Positions 7,685 through 16,629 of a DNA stretch of 64,000 nt are shown piece by piece. Source of the stretch: JACPFJ01 sp036504875 (GTDB lineage: Bacteria > Desulfobacterota > Desulfuromonadia > Geobacterales > Pseudopelobacteraceae); contig DASXUK010000047.1 in the NCBI GenBank assembly GCA_036504875.1, positions 1 to 64,000 on the forward strand, written 5' to 3'. Each line of letters begins with the position of its first letter. The first letter of the stretch is position 1. The notes under the pieces were generated by a model. It searched no databases, had not been told where the DNA came from, and was given only the letters and a program-made list of their open reading frames with translations. Position numbers and translations under genes: made by a program.

Positions 7685-8602
7685 ATGGGCATAGTTGTTG
7701 TCGGCACCGTTGCGTTTGACACAGTTGAAACCCCGTTTGGCAGAGGGGAGAATGTCCTTGGCGGTTCGGCCACCTATTTCTCTACCTCGGCCAGTTTCTT
7801 TACCGATGTCTCTTTGGTGGCGGTGGTGGGAGAGGACTTCCCTGAGGAACATATTCAGTTTTTGCAGTCACGGGATATCAACACCGAGGGGCTGCAGCGC
7901 ATCCCCGGCAAGACCTTCCACTGGACCGGACGTTACGGCTATGACCTGAATGAGGCCCAGACGCTTGATACACAGCTAAATGTACTGATGGAGTTCCGTC
8001 CTGATCTGCCGGCCGCCTATCGAGATGCTGAATACCTTTTTCTGGCCAATATCGACCCCGACCTTCAGATGGAAGTATTGGAGCAGGTGAAAAAGCCGAA
8101 ATTAGTGGCCTGTGACACCATGAATTTCTGGATCACATCCAAGCCCGAGGCGCTGAAAAAGGTTCTGCAGAAGGTCGATTTAGTTGTCATCAACGAAGGT
8201 GAGGCGCGCCAGTTTACAAGCGAGTCCAACCTGGTCAAGGCCGCCCGCCGGATTATTGAGCTGGGCTGCAAGCGCCTGGTGATAAAGCGCGGGGAGTATG
8301 GTGTGCTGATGTTCACTGCCGATACGGTCTTTGCTGCTCCGGCCTGGCCTTTAGAGGAGGTTTTCGATCCAACCGGCGCCGGCGACACATTTGCCGGAGG
8401 TTTCATGGGTTATCTGGCCAATACCGGCGATTTGAGCGAGGAGGGTATCCGCCAGGCAATAGTCTTCGGTTCGGTAATGGCCTCCTTCAACGTCGAGGAT
8501 TTTAGCCTGGATCGGATGAAACGGCTGGAATACCGGGAAATTGAAGCACGTTACAAAAATTTTAAGGCCCTGACAAACTTCAGGGATATATCCTCGATCT
8601 GA
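7685..8602 (+). CDS. PfkB-family carbohydrate/nucleoside kinase
   Basis: A ribokinase-fold kinase of 305 residues. The N-terminal glycine motif VLGGSATYFSTSASFF and the C-terminal signature DPTGAGDTFAGGFMG with its catalytic Asp are both intact, so it should phosphorylate a sugar or nucleoside hydroxyl using ATP. The substrate is not readable. It sits 17 nt after mtnP, so candidates are adenosine, or a ribose-type product of methylthioadenosine salvage. I regard that as an inference from position only. Confidence 0.82.
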   Translation: MGIVVVGTVAFDTVETPFGRGENVLGGSATYFSTSASFFTDVSLVAVVGEDFPEEHIQFLQSRDINTEGLQRIPGKTFHWTGRYGYDLNEAQTLDTQLNVLMEFRPDLPAAYRDAEYLFLANIDPDLQMEVLEQVKKPKLVACDTMNFWITSKPEALKKVLQKVDLVVINEGEARQFTSESNLVKAARRIIELGCKRLVIKRGEYGVLMFTADTVFAAPAWPLEEVFDPTGAGDTFAGGFMGYLANTGDLSEEGIRQAIVFGSVMASFNVEDFSLDRMKRLEYREIEARYKNFKALTNFRDISSI

Positions 8603-8702
8603 TTTACCGATTAAGCCACTGCTGCGAGGTTTAATTGACATTGATGGCTGGATTTGCTAGCGTTTCGCCAGTAACACGATATTTGGGCCGGAGAGGTTAT
8701 TC

Positions 8703-9461
8703 ATGACAGTGCGTCTGTTTCATATCATGCCTCTGCTGGTGTTGATAGTTTTAGGCGGTTGTACCACCGGAGCCAACCAATTAGGTAAAAACAATCCGGC
8801 CGCTTACCATTACCAGATGGGATTGTCTTATCTGGGCGAGCGCAATTTTACCGGTGCACTGGTGGAGTTAACCGCGGCTGAGAAGCTTGACCCGGCCAAC
8901 CCGGATGTGCTGTATAATCTGGGCATGGCATACATGGGGAAAAAACGTCCGGACCTGGCTGAACAAAAACTTCAGCGGGCCTTAATGCTTAAGCCTAATT
9001 TTTCTACAGCTCGTAATGACTTGGGAGTGTCCTATCTGGAGCTGAAGCGTTGGGATAATGCCATCCAGCAATTTAAGATCGTTAAAGATGATCTTTTCTA
9101 CGAAAATAATGAAAGCGCCTCCATCAACCTTGGATTAGCCTATCTCGGCAAGGGGGAATATCCCAAGGCGCTTGAAGAGCTGCGTGCTGTTGGGACCGGT
9201 AATCCAAGAAATCCGATCATCCGGCTTTCTTTGGGGCGGGTCTTGTTTGCTATGGACAAGACAGAACAAGCAGTTGCTGAATACCGCAAGGCGCTTGAAC
9301 TATATAAGGATTATGCCGCCGCCTATTACTACCTCGGTCTGGCGCAGCTTAAACTGAATAATCAGGATGCTGCTAGAGCCGCCTTCAAAGAGGTATTACG
9401 CATAATCCCTGATTCCGATCTGGGGCATTCAGCCTTGGGATATCTGGATCTGCTAAAGTAG
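8703..9461 (+). CDS. TPR-repeat lipoprotein, PilF/PilW-like
   Basis: A 252-residue protein with a lipoprotein signal peptide (lipobox LGGC, lipidated Cys at residue 20) and about six tetratricopeptide repeats filling residues 35-250. PilF/PilW proteins of this build are outer-membrane pilotins that help assemble the type IV pilus secretin. The gene is followed after 26 nt by rodZ, the same order seen for pilF-rodZ in gammaproteobacteria, which supports the call. A general TPR lipoprotein role remains possible. Confidence 0.75.
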   Translation: MTVRLFHIMPLLVLIVLGGCTTGANQLGKNNPAAYHYQMGLSYLGERNFTGALVELTAAEKLDPANPDVLYNLGMAYMGKKRPDLAEQKLQRALMLKPNFSTARNDLGVSYLELKRWDNAIQQFKIVKDDLFYENNESASINLGLAYLGKGEYPKALEELRAVGTGNPRNPIIRLSLGRVLFAMDKTEQAVAEYRKALELYKDYAAAYYYLGLAQLKLNNQDAARAAFKEVLRIIPDSDLGHSALGYLDLLK

Positions 9462-9487
9462 TCAGCTCACGATTCAAAGAGGGCCTT

Positions 9488-10351
9488 TTGTTAGAGACTG
9501 CCAAGGAAAATAGCGACTCCTCAACGAATTCACCGGGTGCAATCCTCAAGCGCTGTCGTGAATATCACAATTTATCGCTTGAAGAGGCTGCCGAGGAGAC
9601 CAAGGTAGGCACAAATTATCTTAAAGCCTTGGAGGATGATCAGGTCAAGGTTTTTGCCAGCCTTGCCTATCTAAAAGGGTTTTTACGAATTTATGCCAAT
9701 TATCTGGGTCTGAATCCTGATGATGTCATGCGGATCTACGAAAAAATGTACAACCCGCCCGATCCCCAGGAAAACAACCCGCTCGACAGCGCTAGAAAAA
9801 GCAAGCGGACGATCTGGCGATTTTCTTGGCAAAAACTGGCTTTGCCAGCCTTTCTGTTGTTGCTGCTAATAATTACATCCTCGTTTCTCAACCGCTCAAA
9901 ATCACCGCTCCCGCCCCCGCCGCAGACTGCTGCCAAACCTCCTGTTACGCAACCCGTTGCGGCTGTAATGCCGGGGCGTTCAAGTGTAAAAGAAATTACA
10001 CAAAAACCTGAAGCAGTTGTAACAAAACGGTTTGATGAGGATAGGCAAGAAAAACCTTTACCGGAGCGAAAAGTTGTTCAGAAGCCACCTGCTGAACCCC
10101 CAAAAGGTTTTATCATGCGCTTGAAAACAACTCAGAATGGCGCGGTCGCCGTAACCATTGACGGGGCAGCCCCACAAAACTATGATTTAACTGTCGGGGA
10201 CAGCATTGAGTGGAAGGCGGATAAGAGCATAGTGCTGGATCTGTCCAATGCCGGAGGGGTAGAGGCTGAGATAAACGGGAAACCACTTGGACCACTTGGT
10301 TCAGCAGGTAAGCCTGCTTATGTCCAATTGGGTGCCGATGGAGTAAAATAA
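9488..10351 (+). CDS. rodZ: RodZ-like cytoskeletal/helix-turn-helix membrane protein
   Basis: RodZ links MreB to the membrane and helps set rod shape. The 287-residue protein has a cytoplasmic HTH_25 domain (about residues 17-85, GAILKRCREYHNLSLEEAAE), a basic linker, one membrane helix near residues 115-135, a Pro-rich periplasmic linker and a C-terminal beta domain (DUF4115, about residues 205-285). The start is TTG at 9488 after AGAGGG. Pairing with the upstream PilF-like gene matches known gene order. Confidence 0.82.
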   Translation: MLETAKENSDSSTNSPGAILKRCREYHNLSLEEAAEETKVGTNYLKALEDDQVKVFASLAYLKGFLRIYANYLGLNPDDVMRIYEKMYNPPDPQENNPLDSARKSKRTIWRFSWQKLALPAFLLLLLIITSSFLNRSKSPLPPPPQTAAKPPVTQPVAAVMPGRSSVKEITQKPEAVVTKRFDEDRQEKPLPERKVVQKPPAEPPKGFIMRLKTTQNGAVAVTIDGAAPQNYDLTVGDSIEWKADKSIVLDLSNAGGVEAEINGKPLGPLGSAGKPAYVQLGADGVK

Positions 10352-10434
10352 GCTTTGCCTGATTCGTAACTGATGTAAAACGGATCGGACAATTTAAAAA
10401 AATATTTCCTTGGTTGATAAATAAGGAGAGTGAC

Positions 10435-11181
10435 ATGCAAGTAGCAGCTCGTTGTCGCAAGTGCGGCAAGGTCATGAATAGTCAGCGCATTGATAACTAT
10501 CGGGTCAAAATGACCTGTTCCTGCGGTTTTTCCGACTATCGCACTATGACCGAGAAGATCAAGACAGTAAACCCGTTCTTCCACCAGGCACGCTTCACTC
10601 CGTATGTTGAAAGTGAGAAAGGCAAGATGGTTCTGACCATGCAGCGTGCCAATCGAGAACATATGGAGATCATCTCTTTGGAAGAGATCAGCATGCTGGT
10701 ATCATCTGATTTTGAACTTTCAGAAGTATTGCAGATGGTGGCCGGTAAACTGGCGGAACAGCTTAACGCCAGTGTCTGCAACATTTATCTGCTGGAAGAG
10801 AACGAACTTGTACTAAAGGCCACCCATGGTTTTGAAACAGACAAAATCGGAAAGATAAGACTTAAGATCGGTGAGGGAATTACCGGAACCGTGGCGAAGG
10901 AGATGCAACCGCTCAACCTGAGCAAAGCTTCTCAGGACCCGCGTTACAAGGTTTTTCCCGAACTTAACGAGGAACGCTATAATTCAATGTTATCATTTCC
11001 AATAACAGACAAAAAAGATATCTATGGGGTGATAAATCTTCAGACCACCTCAATGAGGAACTTTCCTGAGGATGAGATCTATTTTGTCTCGATTATTGCC
11101 AACCTGATCCTGTCGGCGATAAAGCTCCGTCAGAAGGTTGCTTCCAGCAAGAGCGCCGCAAGAGCGGCTTCTGCGCCTTGA
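10435..11181 (+). CDS. Zinc-ribbon and GAF-domain sensor protein
   Basis: 248 residues. The N-terminus has Cys7, Cys10, Cys28 and Cys30 (CxxC...CxC), which look like a small zinc ribbon, followed by a linker and a GAF domain (about residues 90-230) ending in a helix. GAF domains bind small ligands or sense redox state. There is no output domain, so it probably works with a partner such as the response regulator that follows. The start at 10435 has AAGGAGAG in front; an upstream TTG is less likely. The exact role is unknown. Confidence 0.7.
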   Translation: MQVAARCRKCGKVMNSQRIDNYRVKMTCSCGFSDYRTMTEKIKTVNPFFHQARFTPYVESEKGKMVLTMQRANREHMEIISLEEISMLVSSDFELSEVLQMVAGKLAEQLNASVCNIYLLEENELVLKATHGFETDKIGKIRLKIGEGITGTVAKEMQPLNLSKASQDPRYKVFPELNEERYNSMLSFPITDKKDIYGVINLQTTSMRNFPEDEIYFVSIIANLILSAIKLRQKVASSKSAARAASAP

Positions 11182-11233
11182 CAGCCTATTGCTCCATGCT
11201 ACAATAAAAAATAGCCGAAAGCAGGAGCCTGCA

Positions 11234-11608
11234 GTGTCAGAACACCCGAAACGCATACTGGTTGTTGATGATGAAGAAAACGCGCGTATTGCACTTTCGA
11301 AAATACTTTCTCACGAGGGATATGAGGTCGGATCGGCTGGCAATGGTTATGAAGCGCTTAATTTTTTAAGAAGCAAAGTGGTGGATCTGATCATCACCGA
11401 TATAAACATGCCGGAGATGAATGGCCTGGCTTTCCTACGTGAATTAAACCGCAGCTATCCTTCGAGCAACGTCATTATGATTACGGCCTATGGTGAGGTT
11501 GAAACCTACATTGAAGCGATGAATCTGGGGGCGTTTGAGTACATCAACAAACCGGTTAAGGTGGATGAGTTAAAGAAGGTAATTGAAAAAATCTTCAAGA
11601 AACAATAA
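11234..11608 (+). CDS. Single-domain response regulator
   Basis: A 124-residue receiver domain with no output domain. The phosphoacceptor is Asp56 in LIITDINMPEMNG; the acidic pair DDE, the switch Thr in MITAYGE and the Lys in NKPVK are all present. The GTG start at 11234 follows CAGGAG; a longer frame from 11138 would overlap the GAF gene. It lies between a GAF protein and a Usp gene, and its kinase may be the hybrid protein at 12114. Confidence 0.85.
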   Translation: MSEHPKRILVVDDEENARIALSKILSHEGYEVGSAGNGYEALNFLRSKVVDLIITDINMPEMNGLAFLRELNRSYPSSNVIMITAYGEVETYIEAMNLGAFEYINKPVKVDELKKVIEKIFKKQ

Positions 11609-11635
11609 GCATCAATTGTTATGAGGAGGACCACC

Positions 11636-12091
11636 ATGAAACCTTTCGACAGGATCCTGACCGCCATTGATTTTTCGGAAAATTCGGATTTCGCTTTTGA
11701 TTATGCCCTAATGCTGGCAAAACAATTTGACGCCGAGCTGAATGTCGTGCATGTCATCAATGAACCGGTTGATCTAAGAGGGTTTTATGTCCCCCATATT
11801 TCCTTTGAGCAATTGGAAAAGGAAATTGAGGAGGGCGCCTCAAAAATGATGGCTAAATTTTGTCAGTCCAGACTTGGAAGTTTCGCCAACTATAAAACAT
11901 CCATAATCACCGGTATCCCCTATGAGGCAATAATCAAAAAGGCAACCGAAATTGATGCCAGTCTGATTGTTTTGGGTACCCATGGCCGTACCGGCCTGGA
12001 TCACCTCATATTTGGCAGCACTGCCGAACGCATTGTTCGTAGCGCGTCCTGTCCAGTCCTGACCATTCGAATGCCCCCCGAACAACACTAA
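11636..12091 (+). CDS. Universal stress protein (UspA family)
   Basis: A 151-residue Usp domain beginning MKPFDRILTAIDFSENS. The ATP-binding signature G-2X-G-9X-G-S is visible in the segment GTHGRTGLDHLIFGST, so it belongs to the nucleotide-binding branch. A GAGGAGG ribosome-binding site sits six bases before the ATG at 11636. It lies within a run of signalling genes in one orientation, which suggests a shared stress or redox response. Confidence 0.88.
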   Translation: MKPFDRILTAIDFSENSDFAFDYALMLAKQFDAELNVVHVINEPVDLRGFYVPHISFEQLEKEIEEGASKMMAKFCQSRLGSFANYKTSIITGIPYEAIIKKATEIDASLIVLGTHGRTGLDHLIFGSTAERIVRSASCPVLTIRMPPEQH

Positions 12092-12113
12092 ATGCCTCCT
12101 GTTCCTCTATCAC

Positions 12114-13304
12114 ATGCAGTCTAATTCAACACCGACTGAAATCAAGGCCAAGGTCGTTGTCATCGATGATGATCGTTCGATCCTGGATCTCACCGCTCTG
12201 ATCCTTTCCAAGCATGGCTACAAGGTTTTTACCGCCTCCACCGCTCAGGACGGCATGGAGATCGTCGCTACTCATGCACCGGAACTGGTCTTGCTTGACT
12301 ATATGATGCCGGGCATGGATGGCCTGACCGCTTTAAAAGAAATAAAATCCCATTTTCCAGATATTTATGTAGTCATGTTTACCGGTAAGGGCAGCGAGGA
12401 GATCGCAGTTGAGTTGATGAAAGGGGGGGCTTCGGAGTACATCCTGAAACCCTTCAACAATCGTGACCTGTCAGAGCGTCTTGATAAAGTCCTCCGAATT
12501 CGAGAAATTGAGCTGCACAACAAGGCTCTGCAAAAAGAGCATGAACGACTGTTGCAAGAAATAGAGGAATGGAATCAGGAACTGCAGCAAAGAGTACGAG
12601 AGAAAACCGAAGCGCTTAAAAGAGCCCAGACAGAGATTGCCCAGTCTGAAAAGCTTGCCACCCTGGGATATCTTGCAGCCGGTATGGCCCATGATATCCG
12701 CAACCCGCTCAACTCAATTGCGCTGTTTATACAGTTGATCAGCCGGGAAACACTTGACGCCGAACAGCAGGACTACCTGACAAAAGCCTTGAAAGAGATC
12801 GATCGTATTGATCTGAGTATCCGTAAATTGTTAGATGTCTCGCAACGCACCCGCATCATCTCCAAAAATGTGCAGATCGATCAGGTGATCGAAAATTCAC
12901 TGGAAACTTTTTTGCCACAGATCGAGACCGGCAAGATCGCGGTAACCCGGGTTTACCGCGTTGTGCCTCCTCCCATCAAAGCGGACCCGGCCGAATTAGA
13001 GCAGATCTTCACCAATCTGTTTCTGAATGCCTTAGAAGAAATGACTGAGGGAGGCTGTCTGCAGATTGAGATAGACGCCAAGGATGGTCTGGTAATTGTT
13101 ATGGTTGGGGACAATGGCAAAGGGATTTCAGTTGAGGCGTTGCCGAATATATTTGATCCTTTTTTTACCACCAAATCCCGCGGAACAGGAATGGGTCTCC
13201 CGGTTGTCCAGCGTATAGCAAGAATATACGAAGGAGAAATTGCAGTGGAAAGGACGTCATCGGAAGGTACGGTATTCCGGCTCGAATTCCCCGTTTGCCA
13301 ATGA
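12114..13304 (+). CDS. Receiver-histidine kinase hybrid
   Basis: 396 residues: an N-terminal receiver domain (Asp62 in LLDYMMPGMDG), a coiled coil (about residues 130-180), a HisKA dimer domain with the phospho-His at about residue 193 in MAHDIRNPLNS, and an ATPase domain with N box, VGDNGKGIS and TTKSRGTGMGL. It has no membrane segment or sensor domain, so input probably comes through its own receiver. This order (REC-HisKA-HATPase) is common in deltaproteobacterial phosphorelays. It may serve the single-domain regulators on either side. The ribosome-binding site is weak. Confidence 0.87.
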   Translation: MQSNSTPTEIKAKVVVIDDDRSILDLTALILSKHGYKVFTASTAQDGMEIVATHAPELVLLDYMMPGMDGLTALKEIKSHFPDIYVVMFTGKGSEEIAVELMKGGASEYILKPFNNRDLSERLDKVLRIREIELHNKALQKEHERLLQEIEEWNQELQQRVREKTEALKRAQTEIAQSEKLATLGYLAAGMAHDIRNPLNSIALFIQLISRETLDAEQQDYLTKALKEIDRIDLSIRKLLDVSQRTRIISKNVQIDQVIENSLETFLPQIETGKIAVTRVYRVVPPPIKADPAELEQIFTNLFLNALEEMTEGGCLQIEIDAKDGLVIVMVGDNGKGISVEALPNIFDPFFTTKSRGTGMGLPVVQRIARIYEGEIAVERTSSEGTVFRLEFPVCQ

Positions 13305-13375
13305 TACGCGCATTCCGCTTTTCTTTTCAGCTGAAAATGGATTAGTATCGGGATAACCTGCATGCGAGACCTCCA

Positions 13376-13774
13376 TTGAATGAAATAAACAGAAAAATCC
13401 TTATTATTGATGATGACCCTTTTTTCCTGAAAGTACTCTCCGAGACCTTTAGCGAAAATGGTTTTCAGGTTTATAAAGCTAATGACGGGATCGAAGGTAT
13501 CAAGGCCTTTCACGAAAACCATCCACAGGTTGTCATATCCGATCTGGTTATGCCGCGCATGGGTGGAGTCTCCACCTGTATGGAAATCACTCGGTTGGCT
13601 GGAGAAAACCCGCCGGTCGTTATCCTGTTAACCTCAATGTTCAAAGAGTTGCCCCACGAGCACGAGGTAGCCGAGATGGGCGCCAAAGTGCATATCCCCA
13701 AGACCACCAAACCGTTGGACATTGTGATCATAGTTGAACAACTTCTGACGCGTCGAGCTCATCAGCAGGTTTAA
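13376..13774 (+). CDS. Single-domain response regulator
   Basis: 132 residues, a stand-alone receiver with DDD near residues 12-14, Asp56 in VVISDLVMPRMGG, a Thr switch residue in LLTSMFKE and the Lys in IPKTTKP. It starts at TTG 13376 because no in-frame ATG is available; the ribosome-binding site is poor. It follows the hybrid kinase by 71 nt and precedes an unrelated flavoprotein by 6 nt, so it may be the last relay element of the block. Confidence 0.8.
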   Translation: MNEINRKILIIDDDPFFLKVLSETFSENGFQVYKANDGIEGIKAFHENHPQVVISDLVMPRMGGVSTCMEITRLAGENPPVVILLTSMFKELPHEHEVAEMGAKVHIPKTTKPLDIVIIVEQLLTRRAHQQV

Positions 13775-13780
13775 TCCGAG

Positions 13781-15367
13781 ATGCCCTTTATCTATCGTAA
13801 TCTAATCCTTAATCCCGGGGCTGGAGAAGACATTCTGGCACAGCTTGCGGCGGCCAAACTTGGCCTGGCTGCTGCTGACCTTCTGGATTTCCGCATCCTC
13901 CGCAAGGGGATCGATGCCCGTCAAAAACCGCGCATTAAACTGGTCTACACAATCTCATTTTCAGTCCGCGATGAGGATGTCCTTCGTGCGCGGATCGCAA
14001 AATTGCCGGATCTGGAATGGCAACCACAGTCGCAGCCGGTTGTTTTTGCACCGGTCAGTTCAGATGCACGAATCATCATTGTCGGTAGCGGTCCGGCCGG
14101 GTTGTTTGCGGCTGTGCGTCTGGCCCAGTACGGTCTGACCGCCACAATTGTGGAGCGAGGCCAGCCGGTAGAGCAGCGCAGCCTGGATGTGCAGCGATTT
14201 TGGAAGGATGGAACTCTGCTGGCCGACAGTAATGTCCAGTTTGGCGAAGGGGGGGCGGGCACTTTTTCTGACGGCAAATTGACCTGCCGCTCAAAGGATC
14301 CGCTGGTCCCCTACGTGCTGGAGCGGCTGGTTGATTTTGGCGCCCCTCCCGAGGTCAGTTACCTGGCTAAGCCGCACATCGGAACCGACCGGTTGCGACG
14401 GGTGGTAAGCACCATCCGCCAGCACCTGCTGGAGAAAGGTTTCCAGATCCGTTTCGGCTGTTGCCTGACCGATCTGAAAATTAAAGCTGGTCGGCTCTCC
14501 GCAATAGCTGTTAATAAGGACGAAGAGCTGCCCTGCGATATCCTGATCCTGGCAACCGGTCATAGCAGCCGCGATACCTATGAGCTGCTTGAGCGCCGCG
14601 GTCTTGCGCTGGAGCAGAAACCTTTTGCCATGGGGCTAAGGGTGGAGCATCCTCAGGAGCTGATTGACCGCATCCAGTATGGAGCTCCTAGATCGGCAGC
14701 GCTGCCTGCTGCCGACTATGCTGTTACCTGGAACAACGCTGCTAACGGCCGTAGCGCCTACTCATTCTGCATGTGTCCCGGTGGTGTGGTTGTTGCCGGA
14801 GCATCGGAAGAAGGGGGTCTGGTTACCAATGGCATGAGCGGTCAGATGCGCAACTCCCCGTTTGCCAACAGCGCACTAGTCGTAAACGTGACCGAGGCCG
14901 ATTTCGGTGCCGGCGACCCTCTGGCCGGTGTCAGGTTCCAGCGCAAATGGGAGCAACAGGCCTTCCTGGCCGGCGGAGGGGGCTACCGCGCCCCGGCCCA
15001 GAATCTTTTGGCCTTCCTGAACCGGGCCGGCCTGGGGAAAACCAGCAGCACCTATCGCCCAGGGATCGTAGAGAGTGATCTGGATGCAGTCCTGCCAGCC
15101 TTTATTACGCAAACCCTGCGGGAGGGGATTGCCGATTTCGGACGCCGGTTGCGCGGCTTTGTGACCGCCGAGGCCACCCTGATCGGGATTGAGTCGCGTA
15201 CCTCGGCACCGGTGCGGATCCTGCGCGATGAGCATTTTGAATCGCGAAGCCTGGCAGGGATTTTTCCGGCTGGCGAAGGAGCCGGCTATGCCGGAGGAAT
15301 CATGAGTTCGGCGATTGACGGCATCAAAATAGCCGATGAGATAGCAATCAGACTGAGAAAAGCTTGA
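13781..15367 (+). CDS. FAD-dependent dehydrogenase, COG2509 family
   Basis: A 528-residue flavoprotein. An N-terminal 95-residue domain precedes the FAD-binding Rossmann motif IIIVGSGPAGLFAAVRLA (about residue 103), followed by the family block QFGEGGAGTFSDGKLTCR and the C-terminal FAD motif GIFPAGEGAGYAGGI. This family is widespread and its substrate is not established. It lacks CxxC redox pairs of thioredoxin-reductase type. It starts 6 nt after the receiver gene, so it shares that transcript, though no functional link is evident. Confidence 0.8.
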   Translation: MPFIYRNLILNPGAGEDILAQLAAAKLGLAAADLLDFRILRKGIDARQKPRIKLVYTISFSVRDEDVLRARIAKLPDLEWQPQSQPVVFAPVSSDARIIIVGSGPAGLFAAVRLAQYGLTATIVERGQPVEQRSLDVQRFWKDGTLLADSNVQFGEGGAGTFSDGKLTCRSKDPLVPYVLERLVDFGAPPEVSYLAKPHIGTDRLRRVVSTIRQHLLEKGFQIRFGCCLTDLKIKAGRLSAIAVNKDEELPCDILILATGHSSRDTYELLERRGLALEQKPFAMGLRVEHPQELIDRIQYGAPRSAALPAADYAVTWNNAANGRSAYSFCMCPGGVVVAGASEEGGLVTNGMSGQMRNSPFANSALVVNVTEADFGAGDPLAGVRFQRKWEQQAFLAGGGGYRAPAQNLLAFLNRAGLGKTSSTYRPGIVESDLDAVLPAFITQTLREGIADFGRRLRGFVTAEATLIGIESRTSAPVRILRDEHFESRSLAGIFPAGEGAGYAGGIMSSAIDGIKIADEIAIRLRKA

Positions 15368-15472
15368 AACTTATCCCGCACCAGTTAACAATGGTGAAAA
15401 GAGCAAAAGCTTGTTCAATTGTCTTTTATAGCGGTGTATGAAAGAAGTTGGTTTTTGAAAAAAGGAGCCATG

Positions 15473-16573
15473 ATGGCAAAACAGTTTGTTGGCGATATCA
15501 AGGACCGCGACACGGTCAATGCAGTTTTCCTGGTCAAGGACAAAATCCTGGCCATGGCCAAGAATGGCAAGCCTTACATGAACCTGCGCTTCATGGACAA
15601 GAGCGGCGAAGTGGAAGCCAAGATCTGGGATAACACCGATGTGCTCGATAAGCTGTTCGATAAGGACGACTTTGTCCAGGTGCGGGGCAAGGCCTCGATC
15701 TACCTGAACAAGATGCAGGTAGTGGTGGCCGAGATCAGCCGGGTGCCCGAGGAACAGGTCAATCTTCCCGATTTCCTGCCCGAGTCCCCCCGACCAAATG
15801 CTGTGATGCGTCAGGAATTGGGCGAGGTTGTGGCCGGTCTTACCAACCCCCATCTGCGGGGGCTGATGGAGGCCTTTCTCTCGGATCAGCAGTTCATGGG
15901 GCTGTACTGCATGGCCCCGGCCGCCAAAGGCATGCACCACGTCTATCTGGGGGGGCTGCTGGAACATTCACTGGCCCTGGTCAAACTGGCCAAAGCCATT
16001 TTGCCGCTATATGAGGGTATCAACCAGGATCTGCTGGTGGTGGGGGCGCTGCTGCATGATGTCGGCAAGATCCACGAGATGAGCTATGAACGCTCTTTTG
16101 ATTACACCGATGCCGGCAAGTTATTGGGGCACATCACTATCGGAGTGGAACTGGTTGAGGAGCGGATTCGTTTGGTGGAAGGTTTCCCACGGGAACTGGC
16201 GCTGTTGCTGAAACATATGCTGCTTTCCCATCATGGACAGTACGAATACGGTTCCCCCAAGCGTCCCAAGACAATCGAGGCTACGGTTTTAAACTACCTG
16301 GATGACATGGATTCAAAGATTAACGGTATCCGCGCCCATATCGCCAAGGAAAGTGCCAGCACCTCGCGCTGGACCGCCCATCATCGGCTGTACGATCGTT
16401 ATTTTTTTAAATGTAACGGTATGGATGAGGAGCAGGAGGTGCAGTGCCTTGCCGAAGTAGAGCCGCAAGCGCTCGAAGAAGAGCGGCCGGAGCCGCAGGC
16501 CCCGGAAAGGAAGGAACGCCAGGCTTTCGGCAATCAGCCGTTTAAGACGCTGGAGAATCTGGATCTATTCTAG
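15473..16573 (+). CDS. 3'-5' exoribonuclease, YhaM-like (OB-fold plus HD)
   Basis: 366 residues: an OB-fold nucleic-acid-binding domain (about residues 5-90) followed by an HD hydrolase domain with GGLLEHSLAL, LLHDVGKIHE and HHGQYEYG. This arrangement is that of YhaM, a Mn-dependent 3'-5' exonuclease acting on RNA and single-stranded DNA. A Glu/Pro-rich tail of 45 residues follows. Of two adjacent ATG codons (15470, 15473), the second has better spacing to AAAGGAG. A strong hairpin follows directly after the stop codon. Confidence 0.82.
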   Translation: MAKQFVGDIKDRDTVNAVFLVKDKILAMAKNGKPYMNLRFMDKSGEVEAKIWDNTDVLDKLFDKDDFVQVRGKASIYLNKMQVVVAEISRVPEEQVNLPDFLPESPRPNAVMRQELGEVVAGLTNPHLRGLMEAFLSDQQFMGLYCMAPAAKGMHHVYLGGLLEHSLALVKLAKAILPLYEGINQDLLVVGALLHDVGKIHEMSYERSFDYTDAGKLLGHITIGVELVEERIRLVEGFPRELALLLKHMLLSHHGQYEYGSPKRPKTIEATVLNYLDDMDSKINGIRAHIAKESASTSRWTAHHRLYDRYFFKCNGMDEEQEVQCLAEVEPQALEEERPEPQAPERKERQAFGNQPFKTLENLDLF

Positions 16574-16575
16574 TT

Positions 16576-16609
16576 TTCAAGGCCTCCCCTGTAGCGGGGA
16601 GGCCTTGAA
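16576..16609. terminator. Strong hairpin between convergent genes
   Basis: A 14-bp perfect stem (TTCAAGGCCTCCCC with its complement) and a 6-nt loop begins 3 nt after a stop codon and serves the convergent exonuclease and nfo genes. There is no clear T-run, so it may act through structure or with Rho. Confidence 0.65.
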
Positions 16610-16629
16610 ATTATTGGCTGCTTACATGA

